Source: Clostridiales bacterium (lineage in GTDB: Bacteria > Bacillota_A > Clostridia > Christensenellales > Christensenellaceae). Taken from it: a stretch of 15,069 nucleotides of DNA. The position numbers were made by a program, and so were the translations under genes. The stretch lies in the NCBI GenBank assembly GCA_003149735.1, contig QANA01000023.1, forward strand, positions 1-15,069, in the 5' to 3' direction. The notes beneath the pieces were generated by a model that saw only the letters and a list, made by a program, of their open reading frames with translations, was not told the DNA's origin and did not search any database. Positions 1 through 5,766 of this stretch are shown piece after piece (within the stretch, counting starts at the first letter, position 1; each line of letters starts with the position of its first letter).

Positions 1-9
1 TGATTACTA

Positions 10-15
10 TATAAT
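10..15 (+). promoter_or_regulatory. Probable -10 box of the first tRNA unit
   Basis: A perfect TATAAT lies 34 bases before the tRNA-Arg gene, a suitable place for the promoter of the four-gene tRNA transcript. The -35 element would fall outside the window, so the call rests on the -10 alone. Confidence 0.4.
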
Positions 16-49
16 CAATTTTGCGCACAGAGGCAGTGCTTACAACTTT

Positions 50-126
50 GTGTCTGTAGCTCAGCTGGATAGAGCATCGGCCTTCTAAGCCGAGGGTCCT
101 GGGTTCGAATCCCCGCAGGCACGCCA
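50..126 (+). tRNA. tRNA-Arg (anticodon TCT)
   Basis: A full cloverleaf reads AGA/AGG arginine codons. The acceptor stem 50-56 pairs with 116-122 (with one G-U pair), and the discriminator G at 123 is followed by an encoded CCA (124-126). The anticodon stem is 77-81/89-93, with anticodon TCT at 84-86. The T-loop TTCGAAT at 104-110 is canonical. The T-stem (99-103/111-115) carries a T100-C114 mismatch, which is unusual in an otherwise good gene. It is the first gene of a four-tRNA unit. Confidence 0.95.
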
Positions 127-133
127 CTTATAT

Positions 134-211
134 GGTGGATATAGCTCAGTTGGTCAGAGTGCCAGGTTGTGGCCCTGGAGGTCGTGGGTTCGAGCCCCAC
201 TATCCACCCCA
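134..211 (+). tRNA. tRNA-His (anticodon GTG)
   Basis: The cloverleaf has acceptor stem 135-141/201-207. An extra 5' G at 134 can pair with the discriminator C at 208, which is the G-1 identity element specific to tRNA-His. The anticodon loop holds GTG and the T-loop is TTCGAGC. CCA is encoded at 209-211. It sits 8 bases after the tRNA-Arg CCA and is evidently co-transcribed with it. Confidence 0.96.
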
Positions 212-234
212 TTGTAGGAATTGCCTTTGGATGG

Positions 235-309
235 TGGGGTGTAGCCAAGTGGTAAGGCACGGGACTTTGACTCCCGCATTCGTAGGTTCGAGCCCTGCCA
301 CCCCAGCCA
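235..309 (+). tRNA. tRNA-Gln (anticodon TTG)
   Basis: The acceptor stem TGGGGTG (235-241) pairs with 299-305. The discriminator is G306 and the encoded CCA is 307-309. The anticodon TTG at 267-269 sits in the loop CTTTGAC, so it reads CAA/CAG glutamine codons. The T-stem closes fully, with one G-T pair. The U1-A72 start of the acceptor stem is typical of bacterial tRNA-Gln. It is the third gene of the cluster. Confidence 0.96.
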
Positions 310-316
310 AATTTAT

Positions 317-392
317 GATCCGCTAGCTCAGTCGGTAGAGCATTTGACTTTTAATCAAAGGGTCCGGAGTTCGAATCTCCGGCGGGTCACCA
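317..392 (+). tRNA. tRNA-Lys (anticodon TTT)
   Basis: The acceptor stem 317-323/382-388 is fully paired with one T-G wobble. The discriminator is A389 and the encoded CCA is 390-392. The anticodon loop CTTTTAA carries TTT, so it reads AAA/AAG lysine codons. The T-stem is perfect. It is the last gene of the first tRNA unit, immediately followed by a terminator hairpin. A second lysine isoacceptor (CTT) lies in the next unit. Confidence 0.96.
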
Positions 393-393
393 T

Positions 394-419
394 AACCGTT
401 CTTTTGTAACGGTTTTTTA
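394..419 (+). terminator. Intrinsic terminator of the Arg-His-Gln-Lys tRNA unit
   Basis: Arm AACCGTT (394-400) and its complement AACGGTT (408-414) enclose a 7-base loop and run into a T-tract. The hairpin starts two bases after the encoded CCA of tRNA-Lys. Confidence 0.85.
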
Positions 420-464
420 TTTTGATGGCTTTAGGCCGAAATGGAAAAAAAGGCAGTCTACCTA

Positions 465-493
465 TTGACATTTTTCAAGCGTGCTTATATAAT
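465..493 (+). promoter_or_regulatory. Perfect-consensus sigma-A promoter for the Gly-Lys tRNA unit
   Basis: TTGACA (465-470), a 17-base spacer, then TATAAT (488-493): both hexamers and the spacing match the housekeeping consensus exactly. The expected start near 500 leaves about 40 bases of 5' leader before tRNA-Gly. The promoter shows that the last two tRNAs can be expressed independently of the upstream four. Confidence 0.93.
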
Positions 494-539
494 AAGGTAC
501 GTTCCTCAAAATATTGAAAATATGAGAGGTATTCGGCAC

Positions 540-613
540 GCGGGTGTAGCTCAATGGTAGAGTTCCAGCCTTCCAAGCTGGCTACGTGGGTTCGATTCCC
601 ATCACCCGCTCCA
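540..613 (+). tRNA. tRNA-Gly (anticodon TCC)
   Basis: The acceptor stem GCGGGTG (540-546) pairs with 603-609. The discriminator is T610 and the encoded CCA is 611-613. The anticodon TCC at 572-574 sits in the loop CTTCCAA, so it reads GGA/GGG glycine codons. The T-loop TTCGATT and a closed T-stem are present. It is the first gene behind the consensus promoter at 465-493. Confidence 0.96.
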
Positions 614-623
614 ATCAAAATAT

Positions 624-699
624 GCGCCTCTAGCTCAGTTGGTAGAGCACCTGACTCTTAATCAGGGTGTCCGGGGTTCGAGCCCCCGGAGGCGCACCA
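624..699 (+). tRNA. tRNA-Lys (anticodon CTT)
   Basis: The acceptor stem GCGCCTC (624-630) pairs with 689-695. The discriminator is A696 and the encoded CCA is 697-699. The anticodon loop CTCTTAA carries CTT, so it decodes AAG only and complements the TTT isoacceptor at 317-392. All stems pair cleanly. It is the last gene of the second tRNA unit, with a terminator directly behind it. Confidence 0.96.
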
Positions 700-700
700 G

Positions 701-728
701 GCGAAGTGAGTATTCACTTCGCTTTTTT
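701..728 (+). terminator. Intrinsic terminator of the Gly-Lys tRNA unit
   Basis: A perfect 9-bp stem (701-709 with 714-722) with a 4-base loop is followed by six T residues (723-728). It starts one base after the tRNA-Lys CCA. Confidence 0.92.
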
Positions 729-808
729 AGTTTGTAATTTTTCATATATTTTCGAGCACCGGCAGATTTCCAAAAAAAGCGCCAAATTAAGAAGGAGAAA
801 TATATCCA

Positions 809-1300
809 TCATAAAAGAGGCTTGTACATGATATAATTGGTAAGCAATTGCCCGAAGCGTTCAACCTGCTGTTCTTTAAAAACAGAAAAGCCTTTGGAGA
901 TAAAAAAAGGCTGGGCAGTAATGGAAGCGTGCGTTTCGATTTGGCTACATCCGCAGGAGCGGGCATAGGATTCCAGATATGATAAAATGAGCGTGGCAAC
1001 TCCTTGGCCTTGGTGATCTTTGTGGACATAGAGGCGATCCAGATAGCCCTGCTCAGAGATGTCTCCGAAACCTACGATGATTCCATCGCTTGTTTGTGCG
1101 ATAACCGTTTCATGTTCTAATAAAGAAGGAAGCCAGCGTGAGGCATCGATATTTTCGGGTGCCCAGGCGGCTAATTGTGCAGGAGAATAGTCACGACAAT
1201 TGACATTCCAAACAGTCTGGCGAAAAAGAGTAATCAGCTCAACCAAATCTTCGGAACGAAAGGGACGAAGCGAAAATAAAGAGTGTAAGGATGCAGCCAT
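809..1300 (-). CDS. GNAT-family N-acetyltransferase
   Basis: The 163-residue protein is a typical single-domain GNAT, which transfers acetyl from acetyl-CoA to an amine. The N-terminal LRPF opening (11-14) and acidic helix fit the first beta strand and helix. LYVHKDHQGQGVA (90-102) is motif A, with the Q-x-x-G-x-G/A pyrophosphate loop. AQPFFISKGF (129-138) is the motif B region ending in the usual GF. The pattern resembles YafP-like acetyltransferases of unknown substrate. The start is supported by GGAGG five bases upstream (1306-1310). It is a single gene diverging from lgt with its own candidate promoter. The family is secure; the substrate cannot be told from sequence. Confidence 0.9.
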   Translation of the reverse strand: MAASLHSLFSLRPFRSEDLVELITLFRQTVWNVNCRDYSPAQLAAWAPENIDASRWLPSLLEHETVIAQTSDGIIVGFGDISEQGYLDRLYVHKDHQGQGVATLILSYLESYARSCGCSQIETHASITAQPFFISKGFSVFKEQQVERFGQLLTNYIMYKPLL

Positions 1301-1336
1301 GAAAACCTCCAGATAATGATTTAATCAAATATCAAA

Positions 1337-1365
1337 ATTCTAACAGGCATAGCCCGAAAGGGCAA
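1337..1365 (-). promoter_or_regulatory. Candidate sigma-A promoter of the GNAT gene
   Basis: On the minus strand, TTGCCC (1360-1365) is separated by 17 bases from TAGAAT (1337-1342). The -10 has one mismatch and the -35 three. A 12-base perfect palindrome, GCCC-GAAA-GGGC (1352-1363), lies in the spacer and overlaps the -35, so it could be a regulatory site. Confidence 0.5.
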
Positions 1366-1380
1366 GCAGGATTGACTCTC

Positions 1381-1409
1381 TTGACGAGTTACCGGAAGAA
1401 ACCTATAAT
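1381..1409 (+). promoter_or_regulatory. Sigma-A promoter of lgt-pncB
   Basis: TTGACG (1381-1386), a 17-base spacer, then TATAAT (1404-1409): one mismatch to consensus. It lies 31 bases before the lgt start codon, with AGGAGG (1428-1433) between. Confidence 0.88.
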
Positions 1410-1440
1410 GATTGTGTTTAAATAAAAAGGAGGATGTGTC

Positions 1441-2352
1441 ATGGATCCTTATTTTGTGCGTGATCTGTTTGGCATTCAGGGATTGGATATACGTTGGTAT
1501 GCTGTGATCATCTGTGTGGGGATTTGTGCCGGATTAGGAACGGCTTTTGTCCTAACGAAAAAGCGCGGTTATAATACGGATATGCCTATTGATTTACTGC
1601 TGGTGTGCATTCCGCTGGCAATCATTTGTGCTCGGTTATATTATGTGGCTTTTGAATGGGATAGCTATAAGGACGACTTGTGGTCGATTTTTGCTATATG
1701 GCAAGGCGGAATTGCCATCTATGGCGCGGTGATTGGCTCGGTTATCGGCGGTTTCTTGTTCAGCAAGTATTCAAAAATTTCATTTGGTGATATTTTGGAT
1801 ATTGGTGGGCCCGGACTGATCATAGGGCAGGCAATTGGCCGCTGGGGCAACTTTGTCAATCAGGAAGCTTTCGGCAATTTGATTACCAATGAGGCGCTGC
1901 AATGGTTCCCTTATGGTGTATATATCGATAAGCTAGGGGAATGGCACCAGGCCACATTCTTTTACGAAAGTATGTGGAATTTAATTGTATTTGTAGTACT
2001 GCTTTGGTATTTTAAACGGGCAAAACATAAAGGCAATGTATTTGTGATGTATCTGGTGCTCTATGGTGTGGGGCGTGCCTTTATTGAAGGAATGCGGACG
2101 GATAGTCTTTGGTTGATCAAGGACGTTGTGCGGGTATCACAGGCATTGAGCTTGTTGTTGGTTGTGGCAGGAATCATTTATCTGTTGTATATGCATAAAA
2201 AGGAACCAAAGGCATATGCGGCATATGAAGGAAAATACAGTATTGCATATCGGGAAATGCAAAAAGAATTGAAGATGCAGAAAAAAGAGGCACAGGAGGA
2301 AAAAATCTCCGGAAAGCAGCCTATGCAGCCGGAGGATAAAGAAGAAAAATGA
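1441..2352 (+). CDS. lgt: Prolipoprotein diacylglyceryl transferase Lgt
   Basis: Lgt moves diacylglycerol from phosphatidylglycerol to the lipobox cysteine of prolipoproteins, the first step of lipoprotein maturation at the membrane. The 303-residue product has about seven hydrophobic segments. Its family signature GRWGNFVNQEAFG is at 133-145 and the second conserved arginine is in YGVGRAFIEGMR (209-219). The YESMWN motif is at 175-180. At the site of E. coli His103 the sequence reads AIYG (Tyr94), a substitution I recall from other Firmicute Lgts. After the last membrane segment (about residue 250) a Lys/Glu-rich tail of some 50 residues extends the protein beyond the usual core. The start follows AGGAGG (1428-1433). 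The stop overlaps the pncB start as ATGA, so the two are translationally coupled. Confidence 0.96.
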   Translation: MDPYFVRDLFGIQGLDIRWYAVIICVGICAGLGTAFVLTKKRGYNTDMPIDLLLVCIPLAIICARLYYVAFEWDSYKDDLWSIFAIWQGGIAIYGAVIGSVIGGFLFSKYSKISFGDILDIGGPGLIIGQAIGRWGNFVNQEAFGNLITNEALQWFPYGVYIDKLGEWHQATFFYESMWNLIVFVVLLWYFKRAKHKGNVFVMYLVLYGVGRAFIEGMRTDSLWLIKDVVRVSQALSLLLVVAGIIYLLYMHKKEPKAYAAYEGKYSIAYREMQKELKMQKKEAQEEKISGKQPMQPEDKEEK

Positions 2353-3779
2353 GAAATCTTACAATGTTGACCGACCTATATGAATTGACAATGATGTATG
2401 GGTATTTTAAAAAGGGAATGCATAAAAAAAATGCGGTATTTGATATGTTCTTCCGCAAGCCGGTGGGAGAATCCTCCTATGCGGTGATGGCCGGTTTGGA
2501 ACAGCTGATTGAGTTGATTAGCAATCTGCATTTTGGTCCGGAAGATATTGAATATCTGCGTTCGTTGAACTTGTTTGATGAAACGTTTTTAAAATATCTG
2601 GCAGATTTTCATTTTACAGGAGAGGTCTACGCTATTCCGGAAGGAACGATCGTTTTCCCGGGAGAGCCGCTGGTGCGGGTCAAGGCTGAAATTGCTCAGG
2701 CTCAGTTGATAGAAACGGCTCTGCTCAATATTATCAATCACCAGACGTTGATTGCCACCAAGGCCAGCCGCATTGTTTGTGCGGCAGGCGGCGGCAATGT
2801 AATGGAATTTGGTTTGCGCAGAGCACAGGGCCCGGATGCAGGTCTTTATGGAGCGCGGGCCGCAGTGATTGGTGGATGTAGTTCTACTTCCAACGTGCTG
2901 GCTACTCAATATTTTGGTGGCAAACCGGCAGGAACGCATGCTCATAGCTGGATTATGAGCTTTGAATCTGAATTGGAAGCCTTCCGGGCTTATGCTGAAG
3001 TCTTTCCGGATGCATGCATGTTGCTGGTAGATACCTATGATGTTTTAGGCAGTGGTATGCCGAATGCGATTACGGTGTTTAAAGAGCTGCGGGAAAAGGG
3101 CCATGAGCCGCTTGGTATTCGCATTGACAGCGGCGACCTTGCTTATCTTTCCAAACAGGCGCGCAAAATGATGGATGAAGCAGGTTTTCCGAATGCAATT
3201 GTCTGTGCATCAGGGGATCTGGATGAACGGCTGATTCTTGACCTGCGGCTGCAGGGAGCTCGTATCGACAGCTGGGGTGTGGGAACTAAGCTGATTACCA
3301 GCGAAGATTACCCTGCGCTTGGCGGCGTATATAAACTTTCTGCGATGGAGGAAGCGGACGGTTCACTGGAACCGCGCATTAAGCTGAGCGAAAACATCTG
3401 GAAAATTACCAATCCGGGATATAAAAAAGTAGTGCGCATCTATAGTAAATTGGAGAATAAGGCGTTGGCTGATCTGATTATGCTGGATGATGAAAAAATT
3501 GACGAAAGCAAGCCGTTGACCATTTTCAGCCCTACTGCTACCTGGAAGACGATGACGTTGACCAATTATTATATCAAGGATTTGATGCAGCCTATTTTTG
3601 TGGAAGGAAAGCAAGTCTATCAATCGCCTTCGCTGATGGAGATTCAGGCTTATGCCCAGGAACAGTTGAATACGCTTTGGGATGAATATAAGCGTTTTAC
3701 GAATCCGCATATTTATAAAGTGGATCTTTCACAGAAATTGTATGATTTGAAAAACCAGTTGATTCGCAGCAACAGATAA
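2349..3779 (+). CDS. pncB: Nicotinate phosphoribosyltransferase
   Basis: The enzyme converts nicotinate and PRPP, with ATP hydrolysis, to nicotinate mononucleotide, the entry step for NAD salvage in the cytosol. The 476-residue length and the opening LTDLYELTMMYGYF (7-20) fit the Gram-positive NAPRTase type. Recognisable blocks are EFGLRRAQGPDA (153-164) and GTHAHSWIMSF (195-205). The latter contains the histidine equivalent to the one phosphorylated during catalysis (His199). A central DTYD and the RIDSGDLAYLS stretch belong to the phosphoribosyl-binding barrel. The start overlaps the lgt stop (ATGA) and has no independent strong Shine-Dalgarno site, so translation probably depends on lgt. 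The operon ends in the terminator after 3804. The link to lgt looks like operon packing rather than shared function. Confidence 0.95.
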   Translation: MRNLTMLTDLYELTMMYGYFKKGMHKKNAVFDMFFRKPVGESSYAVMAGLEQLIELISNLHFGPEDIEYLRSLNLFDETFLKYLADFHFTGEVYAIPEGTIVFPGEPLVRVKAEIAQAQLIETALLNIINHQTLIATKASRIVCAAGGGNVMEFGLRRAQGPDAGLYGARAAVIGGCSSTSNVLATQYFGGKPAGTHAHSWIMSFESELEAFRAYAEVFPDACMLLVDTYDVLGSGMPNAITVFKELREKGHEPLGIRIDSGDLAYLSKQARKMMDEAGFPNAIVCASGDLDERLILDLRLQGARIDSWGVGTKLITSEDYPALGGVYKLSAMEEADGSLEPRIKLSENIWKITNPGYKKVVRIYSKLENKALADLIMLDDEKIDESKPLTIFSPTATWKTMTLTNYYIKDLMQPIFVEGKQVYQSPSLMEIQAYAQEQLNTLWDEYKRFTNPHIYKVDLSQKLYDLKNQLIRSNR

Positions 3780-3803
3780 ATACAACAACGGATTTTAAAA
3801 GTG

Positions 3804-3841
3804 AAAAACCTGACCGCTTTTGATTGCGATCAGGTTTTTTC
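3804..3841 (+). terminator. Intrinsic terminator of lgt-pncB
   Basis: Arm 3807-3817 pairs with 3826-3836 (11 bp with one C-A mismatch) around an 8-base loop and ends in a run of T residues (3835-3840). It lies 25 bases after the pncB stop. Confidence 0.88.
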
Positions 3842-3852
3842 TTATCCTCTCC

Positions 3853-3882
3853 TTGATTTAAGGTTCTTGAAAATTAAATAAT
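3853..3882 (+). promoter_or_regulatory. Weak candidate promoter in the pncB/peroxiredoxin gap
   Basis: TTGATT (3853-3858), an 18-base spacer, then AATAAT (3877-3882). The -10 has one mismatch, the -35 two to three. It stands just behind the pncB terminator and would start a transcript near 3889. AT-rich sequence can give such matches by chance. Confidence 0.3.
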
Positions 3883-3888
3883 GGGATA

Positions 3889-4093
3889 GGTGAATATTTG
3901 GAAATATCCTGCATATTTGGTACTGTGCTGTAATTGGACAGAATTCAGACGGTTTAATTTGCCGGAATCTGGCTTTCCCGTGTTTTATGCTGCCTTGCTG
4001 GGTATCGTGGCCTGGGAAAAAGCAACTGCAGGAAGGGTCTCAGGGAATTCGAAGCAAAACAAAAGCAGACTTTTTTAAGTCTGCTTTTATTTT
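3889..4093 (+). other. Unassigned 200-base interval, possible small transcript
   Basis: The interval lies between a candidate promoter (3853-3882) and a strong terminator (4061-4088). An open frame of 62 codons from a GTG at 3890 covers it, but no Shine-Dalgarno site is positioned for that start. The putative peptide resembles no family I know, and its stop falls in the terminator loop. A small non-coding RNA, or simply spacer between convergent operons, are both possible. Nothing else is recognisable here. Confidence 0.2.
4061..4093. terminator. Bidirectional intrinsic terminator
   Basis: A perfect 11-bp stem (4061-4071 with 4078-4088) carries A residues at its outer 5' side and T residues after its 3' side, so it can end transcripts on both strands. 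It lies 10 bases beyond the stop of the minus-strand peroxiredoxin-like gene, whose terminator it most clearly is. Confidence 0.88.
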
Positions 4094-4098
4094 TGTAA

Positions 4099-4644
4099 TC
4101 AGAGCATTGCCAACAGGTCGTCAATGGTTGGCATATCCATGATATTTTTAGCATAATGAGCAGTCAATACTTGGCTCTGAGCGTCAACGATAAACAGCGC
4201 GGGTAACTGCTGTTCATTTCCCTCATATTTTCCATGGGAAAAACCTGCTTCTGCAGCGGCAGCTCCTTTGGTCTGTAATTTTTTCAAGCCATTACCCACC
4301 AATGCTTCCATGGATTCAGCCGGTTGTATATCCAATGCCTGATAGATTTCCATAGAAGGATCGCAGATGATATCAAAAGGCAGAGCCTGATCTTTTAATT
4401 CTGCAGCCAGTACTTCCTTATCACTTTGCATCATGAAATATACTTTGGCGCCTTTTGCCTCTACCTCATGGTAACGCTGAGAAAGCAGATGAACATCATA
4501 ACGGCAGACAGTACAACCGATATAACGCAGGCACCAGAAGACTGTTTTATCATTGCCGAGCATGGTGGAAATATGCTGTTTGCCGCCATAAAGAGTTTCA
4601 ACTTCAAAATCGGGGAATTTTTGCCCCACAGTCAATCGACCCAT
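4099..4644 (-). CDS. AhpC/TSA-type peroxiredoxin-like protein (redoxin)
   Basis: The 181-residue protein has a thioredoxin-fold redoxin layout. It opens VGQKFPDFEVETL (6-18), typical of the AhpC/TSA superfamily. The active-site segment YIGCTVCRYD (41-50) has a CxxC pair (Cys44, Cys47) instead of the classical P-x-x-x-T-x-x-C. This resembles a peroxiredoxin-like group of anaerobic Firmicutes known by an RYxGCPVCR motif. A reductase or peroxidase role in thiol-based oxidant defence is inferred; the substrate is unknown. I chose the ATG at 4642-4644, because GGGAGG lies at the right distance upstream; an in-frame ATG ten codons earlier lacks such a site. It is monocistronic, with promoter 4692-4721 and terminator 4061-4088. 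Confidence 0.85.
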   Translation of the reverse strand: MGRLTVGQKFPDFEVETLYGGKQHISTMLGNDKTVFWCLRYIGCTVCRYDVHLLSQRYHEVEAKGAKVYFMMQSDKEVLAAELKDQALPFDIICDPSMEIYQALDIQPAESMEALVGNGLKKLQTKGAAAAEAGFSHGKYEGNEQQLPALFIVDAQSQVLTAHYAKNIMDMPTIDDLLAML

Positions 4645-4691
4645 AAATAACCTCCCTGGTTTGAAAAAAATCAATTGCGTTTATGATATTT

Positions 4692-4721
4692 ATGATAAAA
4701 TTAAAAGTAAGAAATTGTCAA
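4692..4721 (-). promoter_or_regulatory. Sigma-A promoter of the peroxiredoxin-like gene
   Basis: On the minus strand, TTGACA (4716-4721), an 18-base spacer, then TATCAT (4692-4697): a perfect -35 and one mismatch in the -10. Two copies of a TTATGATA-like octamer in tandem (4681-4698) overlap the -10 and the predicted start, where a repressor could act. Confidence 0.75.
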
Positions 4722-4740
4722 TATCCTTTTGGAGCACTGC

Positions 4741-4769
4741 TTTACAAGTGTGGATAATTGTTTTAAAAT
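4741..4769 (+). promoter_or_regulatory. Sigma-A promoter of the degV-family gene
   Basis: TTTACA (4741-4746), a 17-base spacer, then TAAAAT (4764-4769): one mismatch in each hexamer. It diverges from the promoter at 4692-4721, leaving about 65 bases of leader before the ATG at 4837. Confidence 0.7.
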
Positions 4770-4836
4770 TAAAAGAAAAGATTCACTATTAGAATAGAAG
4801 TATTTTGCCTTTTCGAAAATAAAGAGGAGAAATATT

Positions 4837-5691
4837 ATGAAAGAAGTAATTTTAAGCGCGGATAGTACTTGTGATCTGACTCCCGAGTTGCGGGAAAAAT
4901 ATGCTGTCAATTGTTATCCTTATCATATTATTTTGGATGGAAAAGATTATCTGGATAATGTTAACATCACTTCCGGAGAAATTTTTCAGGCTTATTACGA
5001 CAAAAAGATATTGCCGCAAACTTCTGCAATCAATCAATTTGAGTATGCGGATTACTTTAGAAAATGGGTAGACGCCGGGAAAGAAGTAGTGCATTTTAAT
5101 CTCGGAGGAGCACTTTCTGCTTCGCATAAAAATTGCTGCACCGCTGCACATGAATTGGGGAATGTTTATCCTGTGGACTCATATAGTCTTTCCACCGGAA
5201 CAGGGTTGTTGGTGATCAAAGCAGCAGAGCTGATTGCTCAGGGAGCAGGTGCGGCAGAAGTCAAAGAAGAAGTAGAAGCAATGCGTGGAAAAGTGCATGC
5301 CAGTTTTATTTTGGATACGCTTAAATTTATGCATGCCGGCGGCAGATGTTCTGGGGTTACTGCTTTTTTGGCAAACATGCTTAATATCAAACCATGCATT
5401 ATGGTAGATAATCATAGTGGCGGCATGGATGTAGGTAAAAAGTATCGCGGCAATTTGAAAAAAGTATTGGTCAAATACGTTGAGGATACTTTGAATAATG
5501 TCAGCGATTTGGATCTTTCCCGTATCTTTATTACCTATTCTTCATTGGATGATCCCTCCTATGTGGAAGTGATAAAGAAAGCAGTGCTGGATATTGCTCC
5601 TTTCCGGGAAGTACATGTGACTACCGCCAGCAGTACTATTGCTTGCCATTGTGGCCCTAATACGCTTGGCATTTTATTTATGAGCAAATAA
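4837..5691 (+). CDS. DegV-family fatty-acid-binding protein
   Basis: DegV/FakB proteins hold a single fatty acid between two domains. In Firmicutes they present it to the kinase FakA, which makes acyl-phosphate for phospholipid synthesis. The 284-residue length is standard. Conserved blocks are SADSTCDLT (7-15), PQTSAINQFEY (60-70), LGGALSASHKN (89-99, the lipid carboxylate-binding loop in FakB), DSYSLSTGTGLLV (114-126) and TLKFMHAGGRCSG (161-173). The LGGALS stretch replaces the more usual serine-rich SSxLSGTY form. AGAGGAG sits about 8 bases before the ATG. No fakA is present in the window, so its partner must lie elsewhere. The family is certain; the exact fatty acid and physiological role are not. 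Confidence 0.92.
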   Translation: MKEVILSADSTCDLTPELREKYAVNCYPYHIILDGKDYLDNVNITSGEIFQAYYDKKILPQTSAINQFEYADYFRKWVDAGKEVVHFNLGGALSASHKNCCTAAHELGNVYPVDSYSLSTGTGLLVIKAAELIAQGAGAAEVKEEVEAMRGKVHASFILDTLKFMHAGGRCSGVTAFLANMLNIKPCIMVDNHSGGMDVGKKYRGNLKKVLVKYVEDTLNNVSDLDLSRIFITYSSLDDPSYVEVIKKAVLDIAPFREVHVTTASSTIACHCGPNTLGILFMSK

Positions 5692-5708
5692 AGTAGAACA
5701 ATAGATTC

Positions 5709-5743
5709 AGATGAAATCCGCCCCATAGGGGCGGATTTCATCT
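5709..5743 (+). terminator. Perfect 16-bp hairpin without U-tract
   Basis: Arms 5709-5724 and 5728-5743 are exact complements around a 3-base ATA loop. No T-run follows on either strand, so it does not qualify as a standard intrinsic terminator. It ends 11 bases before the GGAGG of the next gene. It may protect the degV mRNA 3' end, act as an attenuator, or be a weak or factor-dependent stop. Confidence 0.5.
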
Positions 5744-5766
5744 CACAGGGAATAGGAGGAACAGAA

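Noticed and set aside
15..326. Two open frames across the tRNA genes
   Set aside because: They read through four certain tRNA genes; the peptides are translations of tRNA sequence.
3890..4078. A 62-codon open frame from GTG, as a protein gene
   Set aside because: No Shine-Dalgarno site, no recognisable family, and the stop lies in the loop of a terminator; retained only as part of an unassigned interval.
4426..4650. Plus-strand frames opposite the peroxiredoxin-like gene
   Set aside because: Antisense shadows of a well-supported gene, without ribosome site or family likeness.
4682..4700. A Fur or PerR box before the peroxiredoxin-like gene
   Set aside because: The octamers are direct repeats, not the inverted repeat these regulators need; naming the regulator would be guesswork.
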